DNA from: Mageeibacillus sp. UBA3708
GTDB lineage: Bacteria > Bacillota > Clostridia > Saccharofermentanales > Saccharofermentanaceae
Length of the DNA stretch: 14,013 nucleotides
Reading direction: 5' to 3'
Assembly: GCA_002371375.1 (NCBI GenBank)
Contig: DFIB01000113.1
Location: 1 to 14,013, forward strand
The notes beneath the pieces are model-generated. The model was not told where the DNA came from, did no database searches, and saw only the letters and a list, made by a program, of their open reading frames with translations. Each line of letters starts with the position of its first letter. Position 1 is the first letter of the stretch. Positions 1 to 8,600 of this stretch are shown one piece after another. A program made the translations under genes and the position numbers.

Positions 1-100
1 TACTACAATGAGCGTCACGCTTTGAAGTTAAGTTGAACCGCCGTATGCCGAACGGCACGTACGGTGGTGTGAGAGGGGGATTAATTTCCCCCTACTCGAT
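1..100 (+). mobile_element. 3' end of a group II intron (domains V and VI)
   Basis: The segment folds into the two terminal domains of a group II intron. Domain V: ACCGCCGT (37-44) pairs with ACGGTGGT (61-68). A bulge follows, then a distal stem TGCC (46-49) / GGCA (54-57) closed by the loop GAAC. Domain VI: GAG (71-73) pairs with CTC (95-97), and GGGGGA (75-80) pairs with TCCCCC (87-92). An unpaired A at 94, seven bases from the end, is the expected branch-point. The 3' end would be ...CTACTCGAT at 100, ending in the AY dinucleotide usual for this class. The sequence strongly resembles the ends of retroelement introns that encode an LtrA-type reverse transcriptase. That gene and domains I-IV lie upstream of the window, so intron class and mobility cannot be judged. 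The exact 3' boundary is inferred. Confidence 0.85.
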
Positions 101-214
101 TCTTTGTCCAAACACAGAAATATCATCCTAAGCTAATTATGAGTAAGTATTTGCTACGCTGTTTTTAAGAAGTGTCTTCTGATAAGGATAGTAATAGTCT
201 CAAACGTCAGATTT

Positions 215-248
215 TGCATCTTGCCGCCTCAAAATGCATCTTACCGCC
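215..248 (+). promoter_or_regulatory. Tandem 14-bp direct repeat, probable LytTR-family binding site
   Basis: TGCATCTTGCCGCC (215-228) and TGCATCTTACCGCC (235-248) match at 13 of 14 bases and repeat at exactly 20 bp, about two helical turns, so both lie on the same face of the DNA. The second copy ends 7 bp before a good -35 box (256-261), the position expected of an activator. LytTR-domain regulators are known to bind tandem direct repeats spaced about 21 bp, and a LytTR regulator is the second gene of the operon that starts here. I infer autoregulation. The repeat is seen directly; the protein that binds it is inferred. Confidence 0.65.
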
Positions 249-255
249 ATATCTG

Positions 256-284
256 TTGTAAGGAGATGATGTCAGCTATATAGT
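256..284 (+). promoter_or_regulatory. Promoter of the hydrolase-LytTR-DUF3021-P1 hydrolase operon
   Basis: TTGTAA (256-261) and TATAGT (279-284) are separated by 17 bp, a good sigma-A type promoter with one weak position or two in each box. Transcription would start near 291, leaving a leader of about 27 nt with AAAGGCGG (303-310) as the ribosome binding site before the ATG at 318. The direct repeat at 215-248 lies directly upstream. Confidence 0.6.
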
Positions 285-317
285 GTCGTCAAATACAAAA
301 GCAAAGGCGGTAATAAC

Positions 318-1682
318 ATGACGACTCTACTGTTTATTCTACTGGTGATAACCGAGACCGTATTCGCGGGATTGATGATGACCGTGACAACTCCCCGCAG
401 GGAGTGGACGAGCAAGAGGCTGATTGTAAATGCGGGAGAGATGTGCATATATCTGCTCATGGTCTTTCTTCCCGGGATCGACTTCAGCTTCAGATTCAGC
501 GGACTTATCATCCTTCTGGCTGTGAGGATCATTGTATCGGGATTATTCTTTTTTGTACGAAGACATAATGAGAATCCCAAGCGGCATGCCGCCATAATCA
601 TCAGCGCAGTCATGAATGTGATAATGTTGCTTGTGAGCATGGCGCCTGCGTTCCTGTTCAGGGACTATAACGGAAGACCGGTCAGCGGACCGTATCATGT
701 CAGAGAGACAGAAGCGATACTCATCGACAGGTCAAGACTTGAGGAATACGAGAATGACGGTTCATACCGTGAGGTACCCGTGCATTTCTATTACCCGGAG
801 GAAGCATCCTCGATTGAAAAGAAAACTCTGCCGCTTGTCATATTCAGTCACGGGGCTTTCGGGTACTATCAGAGCAATACTTCAACTTATATGGAACTGG
901 CGTCCAATGGTTATGTTGTCGTAAGCCTGGACCATCCTTATCACTCGTTCTTCACAAAAGACACGGACGGCAGGACTGTGATAGTGGACAGAGAATTTAT
1001 TGATTCTGCTATGAGGATCGGCGGAAGTGACGATGTTCCCGAGGCGGAGGTTTTTGATACAACATCCGAGTGGATGGAACTTAGAAAAGCTGATATGAAC
1101 TTTGTTATCGACACGATCAAGGAGACTTCCGTTTCCGGATCATATGCAGACTGGTTTATAGAGGATAAGAGCAGGGATGATATTGCAAGCGCGGTAAGTC
1201 TTGTTGATACAGACAGGATCGGACTTATGGGCCACTCGCTGGGAGGCGCGACAGCCGTTACCGTCGGAAGAAGGAAAGATGTTGATGCGGTCATAGACCT
1301 AGACGGTACGATGCTTGGCGAGGAGACGGGAGTAACGGGCGGTCAGGTCACTGTAGATCAGGTGCCGTATACTACGCCTCTTCTGGCGATCGATTCAGAG
1401 AGTCATCACAAAAGCAGGATCGAAGCGGCTGAGAATGGATACGTATATGCAAATAATGTTATACTTGATAATGCATCAGAGGGATTTGGCACATATTTCA
1501 AGGGCGCAGAGCATATGGATTTCACGGATCTTCCGCTGTTCTCACCCTTCCTTGCCGATATGCTCGGCCGGGGAACTGTGGAATCTGAGGCGTGCATCGA
1601 TCAGGTCAACAGGCTGGTGCTGGAATTCTTCGACTGCTATCTTAAGGAAAAGGGTGAATTTACCGTAAAAGCGTATTACTGA
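318..1682 (+). CDS. Membrane-anchored PAF-acetylhydrolase-like alpha/beta hydrolase
   Basis: This 454-aa protein starts with four hydrophobic helices (about residues 3-22, 36-52, 58-80 and 90-112), followed by an extracytoplasmic-type alpha/beta hydrolase domain. The catalytic triad of the platelet-activating factor acetylhydrolase / dienelactone hydrolase-like group is visible: GHSLGG with nucleophile Ser307, Asp329 in IDLDGT (22 residues after the Ser, as in plasma PAF-AH), and His399 in GAEHMDF. The oxyanion region is FSHGAFGY near residue 176. The expected activity is hydrolysis of an ester or a short acyl chain, possibly on a lipid; the substrate cannot be read from the sequence. The ATG at 318 has AAAGGCGG 7 nt upstream. 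The stop overlaps the start of the LytTR gene (TGATG), so the two are translationally coupled. It is the first gene behind the repeat-controlled promoter. Confidence 0.85.
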   Translation: MTTLLFILLVITETVFAGLMMTVTTPRREWTSKRLIVNAGEMCIYLLMVFLPGIDFSFRFSGLIILLAVRIIVSGLFFFVRRHNENPKRHAAIIISAVMNVIMLLVSMAPAFLFRDYNGRPVSGPYHVRETEAILIDRSRLEEYENDGSYREVPVHFYYPEEASSIEKKTLPLVIFSHGAFGYYQSNTSTYMELASNGYVVVSLDHPYHSFFTKDTDGRTVIVDREFIDSAMRIGGSDDVPEAEVFDTTSEWMELRKADMNFVIDTIKETSVSGSYADWFIEDKSRDDIASAVSLVDTDRIGLMGHSLGGATAVTVGRRKDVDAVIDLDGTMLGEETGVTGGQVTVDQVPYTTPLLAIDSESHHKSRIEAAENGYVYANNVILDNASEGFGTYFKGAEHMDFTDLPLFSPFLADMLGRGTVESEACIDQVNRLVLEFFDCYLKEKGEFTVKAYY

Positions 1683-2119
1683 TGGATATTAAGGTTAAGA
1701 CTATCGACGGCAGCGAGAAGGAATACATAGAGATCGGCTGTCACAGAGTAAACGAGAGGGTCAATGAGATAGTACGTTTCGTGAAGCTCCGGCAGGGAAG
1801 CATTGAAGTGACGAGGGAAGAGAAGATATACCAGATCCCGGTGCCGGATATCCTCTATATCGAATCGATCGACGACAGGTCGTTCATCTATCTCAGGAAT
1901 GATTGTTACGAGTCGCGCAAGAGGCTGTATGAATTCGAACAGATCCTTCCTTCGGACAGTTTTGCCAGGATATCCAAGTCGGTCATCGCCAATCTTATGA
2001 AGATCAGGTCGATACGGCCTGCACTCAACGGGAGGTTCATGTGCCAGCTGGTAAATGATGAGAAGATTATCATCTCGCGCAAATATGTGCCGGAGATCAA
2101 AGAGAAACTCAAGGGGTGA
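1682..2119 (+). CDS. LytTR-domain DNA-binding transcriptional regulator
   Basis: This 145-aa protein has a short N-terminal segment and a LytTR DNA-binding domain over about residues 45-143. Recognisable elements are the strand EEKIYQIPVPDILYIES, the stretch FIYLRNDCYESRKRLYEFE, the segment FARISKSVIANLMKI and the closing strand-helix IIISRKYVPEIKEKLKG. It lacks a phosphoreceiver domain, so it is not a classical two-component response regulator. In the stand-alone LytTR regulatory systems (HdrRM and BrsRM in streptococci are studied examples) such a protein is held inactive by a membrane partner encoded next to it. The following DUF3021 gene fits that role. The start codon overlaps the stop of the hydrolase gene. 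The likely target is the direct repeat at 215-248. Confidence 0.93.
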   Translation: MDIKVKTIDGSEKEYIEIGCHRVNERVNEIVRFVKLRQGSIEVTREEKIYQIPVPDILYIESIDDRSFIYLRNDCYESRKRLYEFEQILPSDSFARISKSVIANLMKIRSIRPALNGRFMCQLVNDEKIIISRKYVPEIKEKLKG

Positions 2120-2124
2120 GATAT

Positions 2125-2568
2125 ATGAGAGACAGATTAAGAGAAGCACTGGTAAGCTTTTTTGTATGCGTTACATTGATTGATATGGCAATGTTTGCAC
2201 TCGGACTGATCTTCAGGCCCCGGCAGCAGTTTGGCTATGAGGTGTTCATTTACCCGGTCCTGTACGGACTTATAAGCTGCATTCCTGCCCTCATCATAAA
2301 CGTAGACAGGGAGATGTCGGTAAAGCAGGCAGTCATACGCAAGATCCTGCAGATGATGCTTATAACCGTTCTTCTGATCGCGCTGATCTTCTCGGGAAGT
2401 CCGGTGAACGGCGGTACCATTCTTGCTGCTTCAGGAGTTGCGTTGAGTGTTATCATTATCTATGTGGCAGTTAATATCATCTCCTGGTTCCTTGATCTCA
2501 GGACTGCAGATAAGATGACGGATGATCTTGTGAGATTCCAGGAGAGACAAGGCGGACAGACGTCGTGA
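2125..2568 (+). CDS. DUF3021 family membrane protein, partner of the LytTR regulator
   Basis: The 147-aa product has four predicted transmembrane helices (about residues 8-30, 41-59, 76-92 and 98-122), short loops and a charged C-terminal tail, the standard plan of DUF3021 proteins, which are nearly always encoded beside LytTR regulators. Its inferred role is to sequester or gate the LytTR protein at the membrane. The ATG at 2125 is preferred over the in-frame GTG at 2116 because AAGGGG (2111-2116) lies 8 nt before the ATG. The GTG would overlap both the regulator's stop codon and that ribosome binding site. No signal-sensing domain is visible outside the helices. Confidence 0.85.
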   Translation: MRDRLREALVSFFVCVTLIDMAMFALGLIFRPRQQFGYEVFIYPVLYGLISCIPALIINVDREMSVKQAVIRKILQMMLITVLLIALIFSGSPVNGGTILAASGVALSVIIIYVAVNIISWFLDLRTADKMTDDLVRFQERQGGQTS

Positions 2569-2580
2569 GGTTAGTTGTAT

Positions 2581-3546
2581 ATGAAGGAAATACCCGTAAC
2601 TGAGATCAGGAATATAAGGATCGGACAGACAGAAGATATCAATGCCGGCACCGGATGTACAGTGTTTATATCTGAGAACGGAATGAAGGCCGGAATCGAC
2701 ATAAGGGGCGGAGGTCCCGCTTCACGTGAAGCTGCACTGCTGGATCCTCTCATGGCGGCAGATACAATACACGGGATAGTCCTGTCAGGAGGAAGTGCCT
2801 TCGGCCTTGATGCGGCAGGCGGGGTCATGAAGTATCTGGAAGAACGGAATATTGGATACGATGTGGGTATTACCAGGGTGCCGCTGGTGGTGCAGTCGGG
2901 TATTTTCGATCTGACGGTAGGGGATCACAAGGTGAGACCGGATAAGGCTATGGGATATGAGGCGGCAAGGATTGCCATGGAAGAGCCCAATTACAGAGAA
3001 GGCAATTACGGTGCGGGTACGGGTGCGACGGCCGGGAAGTGCATGGGAATGGACAGATGCACCAAGACGGGGATAGGAAGCTACGCCGTAAGGCTCGATG
3101 ATCTCGAGGTCGGTGCCGTTGTCGTTGTCAATTCACTGGGCGATGTCTACGACTGGAAGACGGGACAATGCATAGCCGGGCTCCTGAACGAAGATAAGAC
3201 GGGATTTGAGTGTTCGCCTCAATTGATCAGAGAAGGGATCAGTATAGTCAGGGACAGGCTTGTACAGAATACGACTCTCGGCGTGGTGATCACAAATGCA
3301 CAATTCGGCAAACCGTCACTCTGCAAGATCGCCGGCATGGCTCATGACGGCTATGCCAGATCTATCCGGCCTGTACACACGTCATTTGACGGTGACAGCA
3401 TATACGCCGTGTCAGTCGGAGATATCAAAGCCGATATGGATGTAGTTGGGACGATCGCTGCGGAAGTGATGAGTGAAGCGATAATAAGGGCTGTCAGAAG
3501 CGCAGTAAGCGCATATGGTCATCCCGCATCAGGCGATATAATATAA
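2581..3546 (+). CDS. P1 family (S58, DmpA/NylC-like) N-terminal-nucleophile hydrolase
   Basis: The 321-aa protein is typical of the P1/S58 family, which includes the aminopeptidase DmpA, beta-aminopeptidases and the nylon-oligomer hydrolase NylC. Visible landmarks are RGGGPASREAALLDP near residue 41, LSGGSAFGLDAAGGVMKYLEE near 64, GNYGAGTGATAGK near 142, and the junction QNTTLGVVITNA. By analogy with NylC, autocleavage is expected between Asn230 and Thr231, which frees Thr231 as the nucleophile and gives alpha and beta chains. The natural substrate is unknown; D-amino-acid or beta-peptide amides are the usual candidates. The ATG at 2581 is preferred over the in-frame TTG at 2575, with a modest GTGAGG site about 10 nt upstream. 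It follows the DUF3021 gene by 12 nt and is the last operon member. Its TAA lies 1 nt from the stop of the convergent gene. Confidence 0.88.
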   Translation: MKEIPVTEIRNIRIGQTEDINAGTGCTVFISENGMKAGIDIRGGGPASREAALLDPLMAADTIHGIVLSGGSAFGLDAAGGVMKYLEERNIGYDVGITRVPLVVQSGIFDLTVGDHKVRPDKAMGYEAARIAMEEPNYREGNYGAGTGATAGKCMGMDRCTKTGIGSYAVRLDDLEVGAVVVVNSLGDVYDWKTGQCIAGLLNEDKTGFECSPQLIREGISIVRDRLVQNTTLGVVITNAQFGKPSLCKIAGMAHDGYARSIRPVHTSFDGDSIYAVSVGDIKADMDVVGTIAAEVMSEAIIRAVRSAVSAYGHPASGDII

Positions 3547-3547
3547 T

Positions 3548-4867
3548 TCATTCTGATCGCCGGTGACTGCCCACGTATTCCCCTTCTCCTGCGCGGAGAT
3601 AGATGAACGTGCTCTTATAGCCGTAGTCAAGCTCGGATGCATTGTCCTTCAGTGTGTAGAATAATGTAAATCTGTCGCCAATAGCAGGGACTTTGCTCAC
3701 ATCAGCCGCAAAATACACACTGCTGAAGGCATCATCGGTGAAGTCGATCCTGTACCCGTCAAAGCTCGGGTCAGATATACGCTCTACCGCGCTTACGGTT
3801 GCTTCCTCAGCGAACCACTCCTGTCCTTCCGCATACAGGGAATAGCCTTCTGTTCTCATGATATCCTCATCCGTTATCTGACGCAGGGTCGTAACTGCAG
3901 ATGTGCCGTCGGTGTCAATGAGTTTGTTCCACGACGTCTCGACTGTCATGTCAGATACTTTCCCGCTTGCCATCATGATGCACAGGAATACGGCCACACC
4001 GACAAACAGCATCGAGAATATAATCTCTGCAGTGATGACGGAGGGCTTCACAAGATCAGGACACATTACATTCTCGGGATTACGGGGGTCGATATTGACT
4101 GTAATCACATCGCCCAGGGCAATATTGGAATCTCTTTTGGCCGGGAATACATCATAAACGCTTCTGCACCGTGTTCCCTCATAGGAATACTCAAAAACAG
4201 GTGATGTATACATGACGGGATATCTTGGATGAGAATTGGAATCTGAATCCTCATATTCAATCTTACGGACATAACCTGTGCATCTTGCATCGGCAGTCGC
4301 CGTGTATATCAGCCTGCGGGAGAATGCGTTGATGATAGTTATGGTAAGGAGCCCGAGACCGGCACCTCCGAACAGAACGATGAAGATCCACACGAAAGCC
4401 TCACTTCCGGTGAACCTGTCTCTGAGAAGGATTAAGCCTATGATTGCGAGGCTTACAACGGTAATGAACACTCCCATCACCCTGTTCTTCAGTGATGCGC
4501 TCGAGGCCTCAGCCGGATTTGCTTTGCCTGACACTATGAGAGACAGCCCGGCGAAAGCAAAGATTCCGCAGAACATAATTCCGCCTATGGCGAGCTGCTT
4601 AAGGACCATGGATACAATGATCCCTACGAAAACAATGACAAATATAATACCGAATACCAGGGATTTCTTGCTCCTTCGTTCCTCTTCATCCGTAGGTTCC
4701 GCAGGTCTCTTGATGCCATACAGCTTGCTGTTGAGGTCACGGATGTCCGTAGTTAACAATTCCTTGGCAAAGGTATTGTATTCGCTGAATAGTCTGTGGT
4801 ATTCCTCATCCGATATGAACTGGTCTTCGCTGTAATTGTGACGCGGATTATCTCCCGTGTACTGCAT
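3548..4867 (-). CDS. Multi-pass membrane protein with DUF3592-like domain
   Basis: The 439-aa protein has a soluble acidic N-terminus (about 1-66, ending in the charged stretch TDEEERRSKK) and five predicted membrane helices (about 69-88, 92-113, 128-148, 158-181 and 278-300). Between helices four and five is a DUF3592-type region: TGYV near 197-200, YPVMYTSPVFEYSYEG near 216-231, and GDVITVNIDPRNPENV near 252-267. The C-terminal 130 residues form a soluble domain I do not recognise. No catalytic motif is visible and the function is unknown. The start is supported by an upstream GGGAGATAAGGAT on the minus strand, with ATG at 4867. It converges on the P1 hydrolase gene with a 1-nt gap, so there is no separate room for a terminator. 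It diverges from the pilus operon across a 190-bp intergenic region. Confidence 0.75.
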   Translation of the reverse strand: MQYTGDNPRHNYSEDQFISDEEYHRLFSEYNTFAKELLTTDIRDLNSKLYGIKRPAEPTDEEERRSKKSLVFGIIFVIVFVGIIVSMVLKQLAIGGIMFCGIFAFAGLSLIVSGKANPAEASSASLKNRVMGVFITVVSLAIIGLILLRDRFTGSEAFVWIFIVLFGGAGLGLLTITIINAFSRRLIYTATADARCTGYVRKIEYEDSDSNSHPRYPVMYTSPVFEYSYEGTRCRSVYDVFPAKRDSNIALGDVITVNIDPRNPENVMCPDLVKPSVITAEIIFSMLFVGVAVFLCIMMASGKVSDMTVETSWNKLIDTDGTSAVTTLRQITDEDIMRTEGYSLYAEGQEWFAEEATVSAVERISDPSFDGYRIDFTDDAFSSVYFAADVSKVPAIGDRFTLFYTLKDNASELDYGYKSTFIYLRAGEGEYVGSHRRSE

Positions 4868-4933
4868 ATCCTTATCTCCCGTAATAAGCCGGCATTATAC
4901 TTAGAATTATAACATAGCTGACATTAATATCTT

Positions 4934-5017
4934 CAGACGGTAGAAGGAAGTGGAAATATTAAAAATATGTTAAGAAAAAGCATATTAACTACTATTATTT
5001 TGTTCCGTCTGTATAAT
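4934..5017 (+). promoter_or_regulatory. Probable pilus operon promoter region with 7-bp inverted repeats
   Basis: The AT-rich divergent spacer holds a perfect -10 box TATAAT (5012-5017) about 40 nt before the signal peptidase ATG. No convincing -35 is found at 16-18 bp; the best is TTAACT (4985-4990) at 21 bp. CCGTCTG (5005-5011) touches the -10 box, and its exact reverse complement CAGACGG sits at 4934-4940, 64 bp upstream. A -10 without a -35 flanked by such repeats suggests a regulated promoter. On the other strand, ATTATA at 4894-4899 and 4906-4911 could serve as -10 boxes for the divergent membrane-protein gene. All roles are inferred. Confidence 0.4.
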
Positions 5018-5057
5018 ATAACATATCGTTTTCGACTTTTTTGGGGGGTGCTTTGTA

Positions 5058-5693
5058 ATGGAGAAGGGGGACCTTAAGGATCTAAGCCGTAAGGATCTCG
5101 TAGATGCTCTTTACACCCTCATGAAAGATGAAGAACAGCCGGATGCCGGAGCACCGGAACACAGGAGAGTTGCCCGTGAACGCAGGAAGCTCCACAAGCG
5201 GGCACGCGTTGCAAGAACTCTTCTGACGGCTCTCGGAGCCCTGACGGTGGTAGCTGCGATCGCAGTTCTCCTGTCGACTTTTGTTTTCCCGGTGATTCAG
5301 GTATCGGGTGACAGTATGGAGCCGACACTTGCTGACGGCGATGTGCTTGTCCTTCTCAATACCGATAAGTACTCGGGAGGGGAGTTGTGTTGCATAGCAT
5401 GGCAGAACAAACTGCTCATAAAGCGCGTTATCGCACTGGCGGGTGACACAGTCGACATAGATGAGCAGGGAACGGTTTATGTGAACAATAAGGCACTTGA
5501 TGAGCCTTATGTTACAGATAAGAGCCTTGGGGAATGTGATATCGAATTTCCGTATCAGGTTCCGGAAGGCAAGATATTTGTGATGGGAGACAGAAGAGAG
5601 TCATCCATCGACAGCAGAAGTTCCGCGATCGGTCCCGTTGGAAGCGATCAGATCGTAGGGCGTGTGCTGTTCAAGGTATGGCCGTGGGGTTGA
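5058..5693 (+). CDS. Signal peptidase I of the pilus locus
   Basis: The 211-aa protein is a type I (S26) signal peptidase. It has a charged cytoplasmic N-terminus (about 1-53), one membrane helix (about 54-78) and an extracytoplasmic catalytic domain. The Ser/Lys dyad is intact: Ser86 in GDSMEPTL and Lys122 in LLIKRVIALAGD. The conserved box FVMGDRRESSIDSR is at residues 174-187. Many Gram-positive pilus loci carry such a gene (SipA), in some streptococci as an inactive assembly chaperone; here both catalytic residues are present, so an active peptidase is expected, presumably processing the pilin precursors. It is the first gene of the pilus operon, with GGGGGGTG (5043-5050) about 7 nt before the ATG. 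The next gene begins 6 nt after its stop. Confidence 0.93.
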   Translation: MEKGDLKDLSRKDLVDALYTLMKDEEQPDAGAPEHRRVARERRKLHKRARVARTLLTALGALTVVAAIAVLLSTFVFPVIQVSGDSMEPTLADGDVLVLLNTDKYSGGELCCIAWQNKLLIKRVIALAGDTVDIDEQGTVYVNNKALDEPYVTDKSLGECDIEFPYQVPEGKIFVMGDRRESSIDSRSSAIGPVGSDQIVGRVLFKVWPWG

Positions 5694-5699
5694 TTTGGA

Positions 5700-8600
5700 A
5701 TGAAGAACATTGAAGGGTACATCAAATGGCTCGGGAGAGTAAGAGCAGGACAGCGCAAAGCCGCTGCCGTTGTGCTGGCTTTCTCTATTGCCGTGTCCGG
5801 AAATGTTTTCTGGCTTATGCGAACCACGGGCAACGCCATGTCTGAAGAGCCGGTCTGCGGATTGGAAGAGCACAAGCATACTGATGAGTGTTATGAGAAG
5901 GTGCTTATCTGCGATGAGGATCACGAGCATACGGATGAATGCTATGAGACAAGACTGACATGCGGACTTGAAGAGCATACCCACGGCGACAAGTGTTATA
6001 TAGACATATCTTCTCATGAGCAGAAGTCTGACTGGGAAGCAACTATTCCCGAGCTCACCGGTGTACCTGCAGAGGATATCGTCAAGGTTGCAGCGTCCCA
6101 GACTGGTTATGAGGAAGGTACTGACGGCTACACGAGATACGGTGACTGGTACGGCAATCCCGACGGTGACTGGAACGTGCTGTTCGTATCGTTCTGCCTT
6201 AACTATGCAGGTATCAAGGAAGACACGATCCCCTATGGTTCAGGGTGCTGGGCATGGCAGGTAAAGCTTGCAGAGAATGATCTGCTGGTGACAGACATGT
6301 CAGAGATGCCTAAGGCCGGTGATATTCTTCTTACAGATAATGATAAAGACGGCAAGAGCGACCGTGCAGGTATCATCGCAGAGGTTACGGATGATGAGAT
6401 CACCGTCATCGAAGGCGATGTGGACGGCATGGTCGGGACAGTAACATATAAGGCAGATGATACTGTGTTTGGTTATGTATCACTGAACGCTCCGGTGCAG
6501 GAAGAGATACCTGCTGAAGTGCCTGAAGAACCTGTGGAAGCAGAGACCGTTACATATGATGCTGTTACGGCATCCGGAGTGGAAGTTCACGCGGCAGCTC
6601 CTGCAGGCGCATTCCCTGAAGGTGTTACGATGAGTGCCGCAGATGTTACTGATAAGGAAGTCATCGCGCAGGCTGAAGAAGCTGCAGGCAAGGACCTCGG
6701 TGACAAAGAAGAAGTTAAGGGCACACTTGCAGTCGATATCACATTTACTGACAGTGAAGGCAACGAAGTTGAGCCTGCAGAAGGAATGTCAGTTGATGTA
6801 AACATTACTATCCCTGAGTCCAAACAGCTGGACGGCAAAGATTATCAGTTATTCCATGTAAACGAAGACGGCGTTGAGTCTGTAAGTGATGCAGTAGTAT
6901 CTGCATCGGAGGCAACATTTACTTCCGACGGATTCTCTATATATGTTGTTACGGCAACAGGAGACAAGGATAAAGATAAAATCAATGCCTATCTTATTGC
7001 CGCATTCCCTTGGGACGGTTCCCAGCAACAACTTGATCCTGATAATGACGGGTATATTTCAAACTCCAAAGATCATCCATACTATCTGAGAGTTGGTGAT
7101 ACTCTGATCCTTAAGGGAATATCAAATGATGGTCAGGTACATACTTTCAACGAATTCTGGGGTCTGGATTTTTCCGGCATTATCAGCATAAGAGAGATTT
7201 CCAGTAAAGTTGATGAAGTAGTGATCGAAATTACAGGTCTTTCATCGACGGCAAAGGCAAACAATTCGCTTTTTAGCCCGGGCGAAGCAGCTCTTGAGTT
7301 GTCCGGAACCGGTGAGACTTTCTCGATAAAAGTAGTCGATGATACGGAGAATAACATTGTAGTTGATTTTGATCAGTTACCTGTATATGATCCGGACCAC
7401 CCGAAAGATACGATAAGGACTGTAAACCTGCACTACAATGATCATGTATCACTTATCGGAACTCCTGAGAGCGATGGTGAGATCCCTCATCTGGAAGATA
7501 ATCCGACTACTTGGCAGATATGTGATTCCAGTCAGATGGGATGGATCTATCATGGAAGAACTCTCGTAGTCGATGTTTGCGATTATGGCGGAAACGGGCA
7601 GGTTGTAACATACAAGACTGCAAGTGGTCTGAAGAAGGTTCGCCTTACAGTCGGTGAGGAGATGATCGACCACGCTGATATCGAGATCGCTGATGGTGGT
7701 GTCTATACAAATGTCAGTTTCGATGTCGGTGATCATGGACTGGTAAAGACTGTTACCAAGTATCAGTCATATGTCCATGGAGTAAACTCATGTACGTTAT
7801 TAGATGCGAATGATCAGCGTGTTACAATGTACACTCGTAACAGCAGCCAGCATAATCCCTATGACGGTCCGATCGATACTTCAAAGGGGCATTTTCTGAG
7901 TGGAGATTATTGGCATGACAGCAGATATACTCCCGGAATGTCACAGTATGAATTGACATCGAAGTATTACAGAGAAACGGATGACGGCCCTTATATCTTT
8001 GGTAACAAGCGTTTCTACTATAGTGATGTCGATCATGTCAGATTTGATGTTGAACTGCAGATCATCCCTATGGAGATCGAGACATACGTGTGGGATGAAG
8101 TAAATAAAAAGTGGAGTGGTACCCCGACTTCCCATGTAACATATGATATTACTTACAGTTCAACTCCAAACACTCCGGGAACATATGTTAAGCATGAAGC
8201 AGGACAGCCTGATGTGACAGGCAACCTGACAGAAATTACTACTGTTGAAAGCAGCACTGTCTTTAACCTGGACAGAAGACATGTAATCGATGCTTATAAT
8301 AAGTGTCCTAACCATACAGGTCTCGACTTTACAGTTCATGCAAATCATGCATCAGTTAAGTTCGGAGCTACGAAGGAACTGACGAACGGCAGGCTTCTGG
8401 GTGGTGATTTCACATTCCAGCTCGTTGATACAAGCGTGACGCCCAATCAGGTCATTGAAGTTAAGAACGCAAGTGACGGAAAGATCTTTTTTGGCAATAT
8501 CGAGTACGAAGCAGTAGGAATTCATACATATGAGATCCGAGAGGTGGCGGGGGATAACCCCAATATTGCCTATGATGACACTGTCTACAGTGTAACGGTA

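Noticed and set aside
168..180. AGAAG/CTTCT hairpin after the intron as a terminator
   Set aside because: Only five base pairs, with the T-run before rather than after the stem on the plus strand and none on the minus strand.
272..640. Antisense frame over the start of the first hydrolase gene, and similar long antisense frames elsewhere
   Set aside because: They have no ribosome binding site, no recognisable domains, and mirror the codon pattern of well-supported genes on the opposite strand.
3544..3550. Possible gene overlap or misassembly at the convergent stop codons
   Set aside because: Both proteins end with full-length, plausible C-termini; a 1-nt gap between convergent genes is unusual but ordinary.
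5691..5699. Fusion of signal peptidase and tip adhesin by TGA read-through, since both are in the same frame
   Set aside because: The adhesin has its own start and signal peptide, and WPWG is a natural end for the peptidase.
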